A DNA stretch of 64,000 bases from Murinocardiopsis flavida (lineage in GTDB: Bacteria > Actinomycetota > Actinomycetes > Streptosporangiales > Streptosporangiaceae). Location: positions 62,001 through 126,000 of the forward strand of contig NZ_PYGA01000014.1 of NCBI RefSeq assembly GCF_003014485.1. Reading direction: 5' to 3'. Each line of letters begins with the position of its first letter. The first letter of the stretch is position 1. Both the position numbers and the translations under genes were made by a program. The notes under the pieces are model-generated. The model was not told the origin of the DNA, made no database searches, and saw only the letters and a list, made by a program, of their open reading frames with translations. Below, one piece after another: positions 48,904 through 57,890 of this stretch.

Positions 48904-49223
48904 TCCGCTGCGCCGCCCGGGCTGCCTGCGTCGGGTGCGCCGGGTGCGCCGCCTGAGCGGCGTGCGCGGCGGGTCGCGGCCTGCTTCACCGGTGACCACC
49001 GGTCTGACGTGCATAATCACCCATAGCTATTGACAACGTTGTCAGTCGCGGGTTTACGTGTCTTTTACATCGATGCACCGTCCCCCTCACTCCGCCGAAC
49101 CGCAGTCCCCCGGCCCCTCCCACCTGCACCCGCGCAGGCACTCCGCCGCGCCGGCGCCCTTTGCCGTGCCACGTGCCGGCCCCCGTGTGCCCCATCACCC
49201 CGCCGAGCCTCCTCGGAGAGCGC
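48904..49223. other. Promoter region of the mannosidase gene
   Basis: No gene seen. It carries a LacI-type palindrome near 49031 and an AT-rich TATTGACAACG block. A pyrimidine-rich stretch (49080-49215) forms a long leader before the ATG at 49224. Confidence 0.5.
49031..49044. promoter_or_regulatory. LacI-family operator
   Basis: Perfect 14-bp palindrome TGACAACGTTGTCA with the central CG typical of LacI-family sites, overlapping a TTGACA -35 box (49030-49035). It should make the GH92 gene sugar-regulated; the regulator is not in the window. Confidence 0.75.
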
Positions 49224-52200
49224 ATGCCGGACCGCAGTGACCGAAGCCGCCCCCGGCGCAGAGCCGCCGTTGTCATCGGAGCCGTCATGGCACTCTTGGT
49301 GCCCATGACCGCGAACGCCCCCGCCGCAGCACTCGCCCCGCCCACGGCCGAGACCGACGGCACCGACTTCCACACCTCATTCGAGACCGGCGACCAGGAG
49401 CCCGACTGGCGCGACACCGCCGAGACCGGAGCCGACGGCACCCCCCGCCACTCCGGTGTGGCGGCGCCCGGCGGGTCCGGCGAATCCGCCATGCACAGCA
49501 GGATCGGCACCGGCCCCAAGGGCGGCTACACGAACAAGCACGGCGCCGGCTACACGGGGGCGCAGGCCTTCGGCTACGGCGGCAGCCACACGGGGGAGGG
49601 GCGCGGCTACTCCTACAACAAGGTGTTCGAGGTCGACATCGACGTCGAGGCGCGGACCCAGCTCTCCTACCTGGTGTTCCCCGAGTTCACCGATGAGGAC
49701 CTCGGCTACCCGAGCACCCACGTCGCCGTCGACCTCGCCTTCGACGACGGCAGCTACCTCAGCGAGCTCAAGGCCGAGGACCAGCACGGGTTCGCGCTGA
49801 CCCCGCAGGGCCAGGGCGCGTCCAAGGCGCTCTACGCCGACCAGTGGAACCACGTCAGCGCCGACATCGGCGCCGTCGCCGAGGGCAGGACGATCTCCCG
49901 CATCCTCGTCGCCTACGACAACCCCGACCACGCGGGCGCGTTCGGCGGCTGGATCGACGACCTCCGCGTCGGCGCGGCACCCCGGCGCGACCACGACCAG
50001 CTGACCGACTACGTGCAGACCACCCGGGGCACCAACTCCAACGGGGCGTTCTCGCGCGGCAACAACTTCCCCGCCACCGCCGTGCCGCACGGCTTCAACT
50101 TCTGGACGCCCACCACCGACGCCGGTGCGAACGGGTGGATCTACCAGTGGCATGAGAAGAACAACAGCGACAACCGGCCCGAGATCCAGGCGTTCTCCGC
50201 CGCCCACGCGCCCAGCCCGTGGATGGGCGACCGCAACACCTTCCAGGTGATGCCCTCCGGCGCCAAGGGTGCCCCCGACCCCGGGCGCAAGAAGCGCGCA
50301 CTGCCGTTCTCCCACGACAACGAGACCGCCAAGGCGCACTACTACGGGGTGGACTTCGACAACGGGATGCGCGCCGAGATCACCCCCGCCGACCACTCCG
50401 CCGTCATGCGGTTCACCTTCGGCGCCGACCACGACGCCAACCTGGTGTTCGACAACATCACCGACGAAGGCAAGCTGAACCTCGACACCGAGTCGGGCGC
50501 GGTCACCGGCTACACCGACGTCGCGAGCGGGCTCTCCGAGGGCGCCACCCGGATGTACGTGTACGCGACCTTCGACCGCCCGGTGACCGGCGGCGGCCGC
50601 CTCGACGGCGACCCCGGCGGCGACGTCACCGGGTACCTCAAGTTCGAGCCCGGCCGCGACCGCGCCGTCACCATGCGCATCGCCACCTCGCTGATCAGCG
50701 TGGAGCAGGCGGAGCGCAACCTGGCGCTGGAGGTGCCCGAGAGCGGCGCGTTCGACCGGGTGCAGCGCCGCGCCCAGCAGCAGTGGGAGGACAAGCTCGG
50801 CGTCATCGAGGTCGAGGGCGCCTCGGAGGACCAGCTCGTCACCCTGTACTCGAACCTGTACCGGCTCTTCCTCTATCCCAACTCCGGCTACGAGAACACC
50901 GGCACCGGCAGGGAGCCGCGGTACCGGTACGCGAGCCCGGTGTCGGAGTCCGGCGAGCACGGCGAGACCGAGACCGGGGCGAAGGTCGTCGACGGGAAGG
51001 TGTTCGTCAACAACGGGTTCTGGGACACCTACCGCACCACCTGGCCGGCCTACGCGCTGTTCTCCCCCGAGCAGGCCGGGGCCATGGCCGACGGGTTCGT
51101 GGAGCAGTACCGCGACGGCGGGTGGATCTCCCGCTGGTCCTCGCCGGGCTACGCGAACCTGATGACCGGCACGAGCTCCGACATCGCGTTCGCCGACCTG
51201 CACTCCAAGGGCGTCAGCAACTTCGACATCGAGGCCGCCTACGACGCGGCGCTGCGCAACGCCACCGTCACCCCGCCGAACGAGAGCGTGGGCCGCAAGG
51301 GGATCGCGACCTCCATCTTCAAGGGCTACACCCCGTCCGAGACCAAGGAGGGGATGTCCTGGGCGCTGGAGGGCTACGTCAACGACCACGGCATCGCCGA
51401 GATGTCCAAGGCCCTCTACGAGGGCGCGGCAAAGGACGACCCGCGCCGCGAGGAGTACCGCGCCAACGCCGCCTACTTCGGCGAGCGCGCCCAGAACTAC
51501 GTCCACATGTTCGACGACCGGGTCGGCTTCTTCCAGGGCCGCAAGGCCGACGGCGACTGGCGGTTGGGTGAGTCGGAGTACGACCCGCGGATCTGGGGGT
51601 ACGACTACACCGAGACCAACGGGTGGAACATGGCGTTCACCGTCCCGCACGACGGCCGGGGCCTCGCGAACCTGTACGGCGGCCGCGCGGAGCTCGGCGG
51701 CAAGCTCGACGAGTTCTTCGCGACCCCCGAGACCGGGACGGAGGACGTCGCCGGCTCCTACGAGCGGGTCATCCACGAGATGCGCGAGGCCCGCGACGTC
51801 CGCATGGGCATGTACGGGCACTCCAACCAGCCCAGCCACCACATCCCGTACATGTACCTGTACGCCGGCCAACCCGAACGCACCCAGGAGACGGTCCGCG
51901 AGGCGATGTCGCGCCTCTACACCGGCAGCGAGATCGGGCAGGGCTACCCCGGCGACGAGGACAACGGCGAGATGTCGGCCTGGTGGCTGTTCAGCGCGCT
52001 GGGCTTCTACCCGCTGCAAATGGGGACCGGCTCCTACGCGGTCGGTTCGCCGCTGTTCACCAAGGCCACGGTGAACCTGGAGAACGGGCGGAAGCTCGTC
52101 GTCAACGCCCCCGACAACAGCGGCGCCAACGTCTACGTCCAAGGGTTGAAGGTCAACGGCAAGGACCACACCAAGACGCACGTCCCGCACGACGTCCTCG

Positions 52201-52694
52201 CCAAGGGCGCGACGCTGGACTTCGCCATGGGGCCGCGGCCGTCGTCGTGGGGCACCGGGGAGGACGCCGCGCCGCCCTCGCCCACCGAGGGCGACGCGGT
52301 ACCGCGTCCCGTCCGCGACATCGCCACCGGCGGCAGCAGCGACGACGGCGACGTGGCCGCCCTGTTCGACGACACCACGGCGACCAGGACCGAGTTCGGC
52401 ACGGGCACGCCCACCATCGCCTTCGAGACGCCGAAACCGGCCGAGGCCGTGCAGTACACGCTGACATCGGGGCCGCGCGGTGCGGCGCCGAGCGCGTGGC
52501 GGTTGGAGGGCGCCGCCGACGGCGGTGAGTGGCGGACGATCGACCGCCGCGAGGGCCAGTCGTTCGCATGGGACGACCAGACCCGCCCGTTCGTGATCGC
52601 CGAGCCGGGCGAGTACGCGCGGTACCGCCTGGTGGTCGAGGGCGGCGACGGCGACGTGGCGCTGTCGCAGCTGGAACTGCTCGCCCGCCCCTGA
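49224..52694 (+). CDS. Secreted GH92 family alpha-mannosidase
   Basis: 1156-aa exo-alpha-1,2(or 1,3)-mannosidase, Ca-dependent. Signal peptide at residues 1-37, an N-terminal jelly-roll-like domain (about 50-260), the GH92 N and catalytic domains (about 265-1000) with TSSDIAFADLHSKG, RHHIP-like QPSHHIPYMYLYAGQP and GYPGDEDNGEMSAWWLFSAL, and a C-terminal discoidin/F5-8C-like domain after residue 1030 (AEAVQYTLTSG, YARYRLVVEGG). Such enzymes trim yeast or plant mannans. ATG at 49224 has GGAGAG upstream; regulated through the LacI site. Confidence 0.95.
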   Translation: MPDRSDRSRPRRRAAVVIGAVMALLVPMTANAPAAALAPPTAETDGTDFHTSFETGDQEPDWRDTAETGADGTPRHSGVAAPGGSGESAMHSRIGTGPKGGYTNKHGAGYTGAQAFGYGGSHTGEGRGYSYNKVFEVDIDVEARTQLSYLVFPEFTDEDLGYPSTHVAVDLAFDDGSYLSELKAEDQHGFALTPQGQGASKALYADQWNHVSADIGAVAEGRTISRILVAYDNPDHAGAFGGWIDDLRVGAAPRRDHDQLTDYVQTTRGTNSNGAFSRGNNFPATAVPHGFNFWTPTTDAGANGWIYQWHEKNNSDNRPEIQAFSAAHAPSPWMGDRNTFQVMPSGAKGAPDPGRKKRALPFSHDNETAKAHYYGVDFDNGMRAEITPADHSAVMRFTFGADHDANLVFDNITDEGKLNLDTESGAVTGYTDVASGLSEGATRMYVYATFDRPVTGGGRLDGDPGGDVTGYLKFEPGRDRAVTMRIATSLISVEQAERNLALEVPESGAFDRVQRRAQQQWEDKLGVIEVEGASEDQLVTLYSNLYRLFLYPNSGYENTGTGREPRYRYASPVSESGEHGETETGAKVVDGKVFVNNGFWDTYRTTWPAYALFSPEQAGAMADGFVEQYRDGGWISRWSSPGYANLMTGTSSDIAFADLHSKGVSNFDIEAAYDAALRNATVTPPNESVGRKGIATSIFKGYTPSETKEGMSWALEGYVNDHGIAEMSKALYEGAAKDDPRREEYRANAAYFGERAQNYVHMFDDRVGFFQGRKADGDWRLGESEYDPRIWGYDYTETNGWNMAFTVPHDGRGLANLYGGRAELGGKLDEFFATPETGTEDVAGSYERVIHEMREARDVRMGMYGHSNQPSHHIPYMYLYAGQPERTQETVREAMSRLYTGSEIGQGYPGDEDNGEMSAWWLFSALGFYPLQMGTGSYAVGSPLFTKATVNLENGRKLVVNAPDNSGANVYVQGLKVNGKDHTKTHVPHDVLAKGATLDFAMGPRPSSWGTGEDAAPPSPTEGDAVPRPVRDIATGGSSDDGDVAALFDDTTATRTEFGTGTPTIAFETPKPAEAVQYTLTSGPRGAAPSAWRLEGAADGGEWRTIDRREGQSFAWDDQTRPFVIAEPGEYARYRLVVEGGDGDVALSQLELLARP

Positions 52695-52716
52695 GGCGGA
52701 CGGAGCTGGTAGCAGC

Positions 52717-52760
52717 GGGCGGGTGCGGGACCCCCGGTGACAGGGCTCCCGCACCCGCCC
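52717..52760. terminator. Bidirectional terminator
   Basis: Perfect 14-bp stem GGGCGGGTGCGGGA / TCCCGCACCCGCCC between convergent GH92 and phospholipase genes. Confidence 0.8.
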
Positions 52761-52780
52761 TCAACGCGGCGGTCCGGGTA

Positions 52781-53323
52781 TCACCCGTTGCGCGCGATGT
52801 ACTGCTGGGCCTTCTCCGGAGCGTCGGCCTTCTCCAGCGCCTCGGCGGTGCTGGCGCTGGACGCGCCGAACTGGCGGACGGCGTTGTAGTAGATGGTCGC
52901 GACGCCGCGGCAGGTGCCGTTATCGCCGCAGACGGAGTACATGTCGTCGCGGAAGTTGTCGTCGATGGTCAGCCGGGTCGCCTCGGTGAAGCGCGACTGC
53001 TTCTTGTAGTTGCGGTAGCCGAAGTCGTGCCGGTGGCAGCTCGACGTGAAGCTGTAGCCGATGGGCTCGTCGGGCGACCACGAGCAGGCGTCGGAGCTCC
53101 AGTCGAGCTGGTCGGCGTTGGGGGTGTCGGCGCGGATGGCGCTGAACTCGTCCAGGGAGACCGTGAAGAGGTACTCGTCGGTGATTCGCTGGAGTTCGTC
53201 GGGGGGTACGGCCGCGGCGGCGGTGCCTGCCGCGGTGATGGTGAACAGACATGCCGCGCCAGCAGTGAGCGCGGCCCTCAGGAAACGTCGAGCGGGGTGA
53301 CGCAAACCGGGGTCCTTATCCAT
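52781..53323 (-). CDS. Secreted bacterial phospholipase A2
   Basis: 180-aa protein with a Sec signal peptide (about 1-38, cleaved after AAAA) and the PLA2 catalytic pair His-Asp in SCHRHDFGYRNY. Four Cys (SDACSWS, SSCHRH, YSVCGDNGTCRG) can form the two disulfides of the actinomycete prokaryotic PLA2 type. It releases fatty acid from the sn-2 position of glycerophospholipids. ATG at 53323. Confidence 0.92.
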   Translation of the reverse strand: MDKDPGLRHPARRFLRAALTAGAACLFTITAAGTAAAAVPPDELQRITDEYLFTVSLDEFSAIRADTPNADQLDWSSDACSWSPDEPIGYSFTSSCHRHDFGYRNYKKQSRFTEATRLTIDDNFRDDMYSVCGDNGTCRGVATIYYNAVRQFGASSASTAEALEKADAPEKAQQYIARNG

Positions 53324-53405
53324 CGCAGGAGTATGACGTAAGAGTCATATGGGATAAGCGCACGGTAAGGAAAGAGGCACTGCGGGGCGTAGGGGTGACG
53401 GTTGT

Positions 53406-53421
53406 CTAACCGTCTGGTTAG
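53406..53421. promoter_or_regulatory. Palindromic site upstream of the phospholipase gene
   Basis: CTAACCGTCTGGTTAG is a perfect inverted repeat, extended by GTTG/CAAC on both sides, about 85 bp before the phospholipase start. TetR-type repressors bind such sites; no regulator gene is adjacent. Confidence 0.55.
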
Positions 53422-53513
53422 CAACACCCGAACCAGTGGCAGGGCGCCGTTGATTCATGTGTGCGCTGGAGCGCCCGTGAGCCCGGCCAGAGACAGAGGC
53501 TGCCGCCGCGGGC

Positions 53514-53608
53514 CCCGCTGCGCGATTCTCCGCGCAGCGGGCGCAGTAGGGGAGTGCGGAGCATCCGGCGGATAGGCGGACAGAGGGTGGCTGCCGCCGG
53601 GTGCTTCG
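53514..53608. repeat. Hairpin and dispersed repeat copy C
   Basis: CCCGCTGCGCG/CGCGCAGCGGG (53514-53541) forms an 11-bp hairpin. It is followed by TGCGGAGCATCCGGCGG (53555-53571, exact in copy B) and, inverted, GCCGCCGGGTGCTTCG (53593-53608, reverse complement of part of copy A). So this copy is a head-to-head arrangement. Confidence 0.6.
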
Positions 53609-53653
53609 TATCCGCGACGGCAACCACACCCCCTTCGCCTCAGGGGCCGCCGG

Positions 53654-54262
53654 TCAGTCGCCGGACCGTTCGCCCCCCGTGGCCTTGGGGCGCTGGCGGA
53701 CTTTGCGCGAGGCGGGCGGCTCCCCGGCACCGGTGTTCTCGGACGAGGACGCGGACGCGGCAGCGGGGCGCACTACCGGCTTCGCGACCGCCCCCGAGTG
53801 GATGCCCAGCGCCTCGTCCTCCACGTCCAGCATCTTGCGCAGCGGAGCAGGCATGGCCGGGGTGCGGTCGCCGCGGAAGTAGGCGCCGAGGACCTCTAGC
53901 GCGTGGTCGCCGAGGAGCCGCCGGGCGCGTTCGGCCTTGACCCCGCTGAGCTCCTCGACCTCGCGGAGGTGGCACTCGCGCAGCAGCCGCAGCAGGCTCT
54001 GCACCCGGTCGCGGATGGCGCGGTCGGAGATGCCGATCACGACGACCTCGGCCTCGGCGAGGGTCGCCACGCCCTCGGGCCCGGCGATCCCGCCGGGGAC
54101 ATCGCGGGCCGCGATGAACAGCGAGGTGAGCTGGCGTGCCGACTCGCGCGCGGCCTCGCGGTCGCGGTTGCGCCCCTTGCGGTACCCCTGGACCCAGGTG
54201 ACGGTCGCGCTGCTCACCAGGCTGATGGCGCCGCCGGTCAGGACGAGGACTAATTCGTTCAC
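53654..54262 (-). CDS. Hypothetical protein with N-terminal membrane helix
   Basis: 202 aa. One helix at residues 4-25 (LVLVLTGGAISLVSSATVTW), then a basic segment (GYRKGRNRDREAARESAR) and a helical cytoplasmic domain (SLLRLLRECHLREVEELSG), ending in a disordered tail. No family recognised. GTG start; AGGAG lies eight bases upstream, directly next to a hexanucleotide repeat. Confidence 0.65.
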   Translation of the reverse strand: MNELVLVLTGGAISLVSSATVTWVQGYRKGRNRDREAARESARQLTSLFIAARDVPGGIAGPEGVATLAEAEVVVIGISDRAIRDRVQSLLRLLRECHLREVEELSGVKAERARRLLGDHALEVLGAYFRGDRTPAMPAPLRKMLDVEDEALGIHSGAVAKPVVRPAAASASSSENTGAGEPPASRKVRQRPKATGGERSGD

Positions 54263-54276
54263 GGCACATACTCCTG

Positions 54277-54307
54277 AGGGAGAGGGAGAGGGAGAGGGAG
54301 AGGGGGC
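54277..54307. repeat. Hexanucleotide microsatellite (GAGGGA)n
   Basis: About five units of GAGGGA adjoining the ribosome site of the minus-strand gene starting at 54262. Slippage here could change leader length. Confidence 0.8.
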
Positions 54308-54362
54308 GGAGACGTCGGCGTTTCCGCTCGGCTCGTGAGCATCGAGAAGTCCGGCCCCAATG

Positions 54363-55295
54363 TCAACCTCTGCCCCGGACGCCGGGAGTGCCCGGATCCT
54401 CAGCCCTGCCGGGATCCAGGCCCTGACCTCCCGGATGACCGGGGTAGGGGCCGGGGTGGTGCGGCGGGTAACCGGGATGCGGCGGAGGCGGCCCCCAGCC
54501 CTGCGAGCCGTCGGGCGGCGGCCCGGAGTACGGTCCGCTCGGGGCGGTACCCGCGGGCGGGTACTGCGGTGGCGGTGCCGGGGGAGGGGGAGGGTACGGC
54601 GAATAGGGCGGGTGGGGCTCCCCGGGCGGGTACTGCGGTTCCTGGGGCGGGTAGGCCGGGCCCTGCGGGTAGGGCTGCCCGGGCAGGTGCTGCGGTGGGT
54701 AGGTCGGGCCCGGTGGAGCGGGGTTGCGCGTGCCGAAGGCGGCCTCCAGCACGTGGTAGCCCAGCACCGCGACCAACGGGATGAGCGCCACCCAGAACCC
54801 GAATCGGGTCCCGCTCTCGATGGTGCCGCCCATCATGGCGCCGGAGTCGAGTTCGCCCTGCAACTCGGAGAGGACCACGGCCTCGTTGGCGGCGATGAGC
54901 GCGGTGGCGGCCGCGGCGGCGAGCAGGCCGCCCAGCGACCGCGCGAAGGGTGTGGGTAGTGCCGCGCCCAGCACGGCGGCGACCAGGGCGGATCCGACCC
55001 CGAGCATCATGAGGGGGTGCAGGCCGACCCCCTCGGTCATGGGGTCGCCGGAGGAGGGCGAGAACTCCGATGTCGGGAGGCTGCCGTCGGAGAAGGCCCC
55101 GGTGCCGCTGACCGAAGGGGCCCCGCTGACGGCCATGTCCCACCCGGACACCCCGACGTCGACCGTGCCCATGCTGCCCGAGCAGGACACGCCGACGAAG
55201 GGGAAGAACAGGCAGAGCAGGAAGAGGAGCACGCCGGACGGACCGATGAGGCGGCGCGGCCGCGCGGGACGCGGAAAGGCCTGGGGGATAGCCAT
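54363..55295 (-). CDS. Membrane protein with Pro-rich cytoplasmic tail
   Basis: 310 aa, no known function. Helices near residues 18-36 (PSGVLLFLLCLFFPFVGVSC), 95-120 (MLGVGSALVAAVLGAAL), 122-140 and 165-183 bracket an extracellular Ser/Gly loop (about 37-90). Residues from about 195 are a Pro/Gly/Tyr-rich tail (YPPQEPQYPPGEPHPPYSP), common in actinobacterial envelope proteins that gather in condensates or bind WW/SH3-like partners. Confidence 0.72.
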   Translation of the reverse strand: MAIPQAFPRPARPRRLIGPSGVLLFLLCLFFPFVGVSCSGSMGTVDVGVSGWDMAVSGAPSVSGTGAFSDGSLPTSEFSPSSGDPMTEGVGLHPLMMLGVGSALVAAVLGAALPTPFARSLGGLLAAAAATALIAANEAVVLSELQGELDSGAMMGGTIESGTRFGFWVALIPLVAVLGYHVLEAAFGTRNPAPPGPTYPPQHLPGQPYPQGPAYPPQEPQYPPGEPHPPYSPYPPPPPAPPPQYPPAGTAPSGPYSGPPPDGSQGWGPPPPHPGYPPHHPGPYPGHPGGQGLDPGRAEDPGTPGVRGRG

Positions 55296-55308
55296 GCGGC
55301 AAGCCTAA

Positions 55309-55543
55309 TCCCGGGAACGCGGACGCGCGGGTCCTTTTCGTCCCCGATTCGGGGCACGGGGATCCTTGCACGGGGGTCCTTCGTGACCCTGGGACGTGGG
55401 CGCGGGCGCCTGCGCGCAGCAGGATCGCGGGCGCGGGGCCCTCGCGTCCGGCGGAACGCCGACTCGCGGCTTCTTCGCGTCCCAGGTACGCGGACGCGCG
55501 GCGCCTTCGCGTCCCGGGTACGCGGACGCGCCGCTTCTTCGCG
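55309..55543. repeat. Degenerate ~32-bp tandem repeat
   Basis: Units of 32-33 bp with consensus TCCCGGGTACGCGGACGCGC followed by GGCTCCTTCGCG. Clear units are at 55309-55340, 55447-55479, 55480-55511 and 55512-55543; the stretch between is more decayed. It lies between the divergent membrane-protein gene and osmC. Rest of this 366-bp gap shows no gene. Confidence 0.75.
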
Positions 55544-55661
55544 CGGCCTGGCATGAATGGAACGGCGCCCAGGTGGAATGATCGTTGCCGCGGGCGGTGC
55601 CGGTCGTCCCGGTGTCGCCGCGGTACGTGTCCTCGACCATCCACCCCATCCGGGAGTTCTC

Positions 55662-56087
55662 ATGCCGATCGTCTCCACCGCGCACACCCAGTGGGAAGGC
55701 TCGCTGACCGACGGCAAGGGCGTCGTCTCCTTCGACTCCTCGCAGCTCGCCGACCAGCCCGTCAACTGGAAGGCGCGCGCCGAGGCGCATGACGGGACCA
55801 CCAGTCCCGAGGAGCTCATCGCCGCCGCGCACTCCTCGTGCTTCTCAATGGCGCTCAGCCACGCGCTCACCCAGGGCGGCACCCCGCCCACCCGCGTGCG
55901 CACCCAGGCCGAGGTGACCTTCCAGGCCGGCGAGGGCATCAAGGGCATCCACCTCACCGTGCAGGCCGAGGTCCCCGGTCTGTCCGCCGAGGCGTTCGCC
56001 GAGGCCGCCGAGGGCGCCAAGGCCGGCTGCCCGGTGAGTAAGGCGCTGACCGGGACCACCATCACCCTCGACGCGTCGCTGGGCTAG
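55662..56087 (+). CDS. osmC: OsmC family peroxiredoxin
   Basis: 141-aa thiol peroxidase detoxifying organic hydroperoxides. The two redox Cys are in AAHSSCFSMALSHAL and AGCPVSKAL. Full length for the family; ATG at 55662. Monocistronic, and its upstream region is occupied by the tandem repeat. Confidence 0.93.
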   Translation: MPIVSTAHTQWEGSLTDGKGVVSFDSSQLADQPVNWKARAEAHDGTTSPEELIAAAHSSCFSMALSHALTQGGTPPTRVRTQAEVTFQAGEGIKGIHLTVQAEVPGLSAEAFAEAAEGAKAGCPVSKALTGTTITLDASLG

Positions 56088-56159
56088 TCGGCAGGCGGGC
56101 GGCCCGCCGAGGCCGCCCGCACGCCGCCCCGCCGGTGCGGTGGGGCGGCAGGCCAGGGC

Positions 56160-56993
56160 ATGATGTCGGCCATGTCCCGGTTCGAGCATCAGATCGCGGC
56201 CGACGCCGTGGCGCGAGAGACCTGTGCGGCCGAACTCGCGAAGGTCCTGGACGGGTTCGAGGCGCTGCGGTTCGGTGACGGGGGGATCGCCTACGGTGGG
56301 CTCCTCGACGGCCGCGCGGACGGCGGGGAGCTCCGCCTTCTCGCCGAGCCCCACGCCGCCGCGGGCGGGCGCTACCGGTACACCGACCCGGGCACCCCAG
56401 GCACCCCGGGCACCCCGGGCGAGCCGGTCGACAGCGCGGCGCCGGCCGCCCGGACGGCGGCGTTCGCCGCCGATTTCACGCTGGACTCCTGGGACCGTGC
56501 AGGCACGACGAGCGTCCGCTTTGCCGCGTCCGAGACCGCTGCGCCCGCGGACGGGGCCGAGGGGTCCGGCTCCGTGGTGCTGCGGCGCGGTGCGGGCCGC
56601 TGCACTGTCGAGGTGAGCGGTGAGTACCGCGGCGGGGGGCCGCGGTCGGCACTGCTCGCGGCGTCGGTGTCGGCCACGGCTGACGCCTGCCGGTGGTGGA
56701 GCCGCGCCGAGGGCGCCGCCGGAGCGCAGGGCGGGGACGCCCCGGTCGTCGTGCGGCTGCGGCACCGGTACGCCGTTGCGGTCGTCCGGGTGTCGCCCGC
56801 ACCGGATCCCGCGCCGGGCCCCGCAGGGCCGCGGTGGCTCCTCACGGTGCGCACCGACGTCCGCGGACGCTCGTGGGCCCGGCCGGTCCTCGCGGTCGTA
56901 CTCCTCCTCGGCCGGTCGCGGTTGCGCCGGCTGTACGCCCGTGCGCTGGACGAAATGGCGACGGCAGGCGCGCAGCAGCCGGCCGCGGAGTGA
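56160..56993 (+). CDS. Hypothetical protein
   Basis: 277 aa, no family recognised. Beta-rich in the middle (FTLDSWDRAGTTSVRFAASE, CTVEVSGEYRGGG), with a Pro/Gly triple repeat GTPGTPGTPG near residue 80 and a hydrophobic segment (ARPVLAVVLLLGRSRLRRLY) near the C-terminus. May be a lipid-binding or SRPBCC-like protein, which is only a guess. ATGs at 56160, 56163 and 56172 are all possible starts. Confidence 0.6.
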   Translation: MMSAMSRFEHQIAADAVARETCAAELAKVLDGFEALRFGDGGIAYGGLLDGRADGGELRLLAEPHAAAGGRYRYTDPGTPGTPGTPGEPVDSAAPAARTAAFAADFTLDSWDRAGTTSVRFAASETAAPADGAEGSGSVVLRRGAGRCTVEVSGEYRGGGPRSALLAASVSATADACRWWSRAEGAAGAQGGDAPVVVRLRHRYAVAVVRVSPAPDPAPGPAGPRWLLTVRTDVRGRSWARPVLAVVLLLGRSRLRRLYARALDEMATAGAQQPAAE

Positions 56994-57094
56994 CGCCGCG
57001 GGCCCGGTGGCTTCGCGGACACGCATCGTCTCCGGCCTCCGCGACCTGCGCCGATTGCGCGCCTAGGGTGGCGCTGAAGGGGGAGGGAGCGAGC

Positions 57095-57844
57095 ATGGTG
57101 AACTACGAACTGGACGGAAAGGTCGCGGTCGTCACCGGCGCCGGGTCGGGCATCGGGGCCGAGTGCGCCCGGGTGTTGTCGGCGTCGGGGGCGCGGGTCA
57201 TCGCGGCCGACATCAACGAGGCCGCGGCGTCGCAGGTCTCCGACGGGCTGGCGAGCGAATCGCAGTCGGTGCGGGTTGACACCGCCGACCCGGACTCGGT
57301 GGACGCGATGGTCGACGCGGCGGTCGCCCGCTACGGCGGGCTGCACATCATGGTCAACAACGCCGGGATCGGCGGCGAGTCGGCGACCATCGCCGACTAC
57401 AGCACCGAGAGTTGGCGCATGGTCCTCAGCGTCAACCTCGACGGCGTCTTCTACGGCACCCGCGCGGCGGTGCGCGCGATGCGCGGCAACGGCGGCGGTT
57501 CGATCATCAACGTCGCGTCGATCCTCGGTTCGGTCGGCTTCGCGATGTCGAGCGCCTATGTCGCGGCCAAGCACGGCGTCGTGGGCCTGACTAAGAACGT
57601 CGCGCTGGAGCACTCCGCCGACGGCGTGCGCGCCAACGCGATCGGGCCGGGCTTCATCAAGACCCCGCTGCTGGACGACAACCTGAGCAGCGAGGCCATG
57701 GACGCCCTGGTCGGCCAGCACCCGATCGGCCGGCTGGGCCGGTCGGCCGAGGTCGCCGAACTGGTGGGCTGGCTGGGGAGCGACGCGTCGAGCTTCGCGA
57801 CCGGTGCGTACTACCCGGTCGACGGCGGGTATCTGGCCCGGTAG
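57095..57844 (+). CDS. Short-chain dehydrogenase/reductase
   Basis: 249-aa classical SDR. NAD(P) motif TGAGSGIG, NNAG, catalytic Ser in NVASILGSV and YxxxK in AYVAAKHGVVGLTKN, then GPGFIKTPLL. Asp at the end of strand 2 (AADINEAA) favours NAD. Acts probably on a secondary alcohol or oxo-acid; substrate unknown. ATG at 57095 with GGGAGGG upstream. Followed by a strong terminator. Confidence 0.92.
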   Translation: MVNYELDGKVAVVTGAGSGIGAECARVLSASGARVIAADINEAAASQVSDGLASESQSVRVDTADPDSVDAMVDAAVARYGGLHIMVNNAGIGGESATIADYSTESWRMVLSVNLDGVFYGTRAAVRAMRGNGGGSIINVASILGSVGFAMSSAYVAAKHGVVGLTKNVALEHSADGVRANAIGPGFIKTPLLDDNLSSEAMDALVGQHPIGRLGRSAEVAELVGWLGSDASSFATGAYYPVDGGYLAR

Positions 57845-57851
57845 GGCGCGC

Positions 57852-57890
57852 GGAGGGGGCCGGGCGGCGATCAGCCGCCCGGCCCCCTCC
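57852..57890 (+). terminator. Terminator of SDR gene
   Basis: Perfect 17-bp stem GGAGGGGGCCGGGCGGC / GCCGCCCGGCCCCCTCC with a 5-base loop. Confidence 0.85.

Noticed and set aside
49377-52754. 1125-aa minus-strand frame
   Set aside because: Antisense of the GH92 gene; Val/Gly/Arg-rich sequence without family features, an effect of GC-rich third positions.
55309-55543. Possible CRISPR-like array
   Set aside because: Units are contiguous and degenerate with no unique spacers, so a plain tandem repeat.
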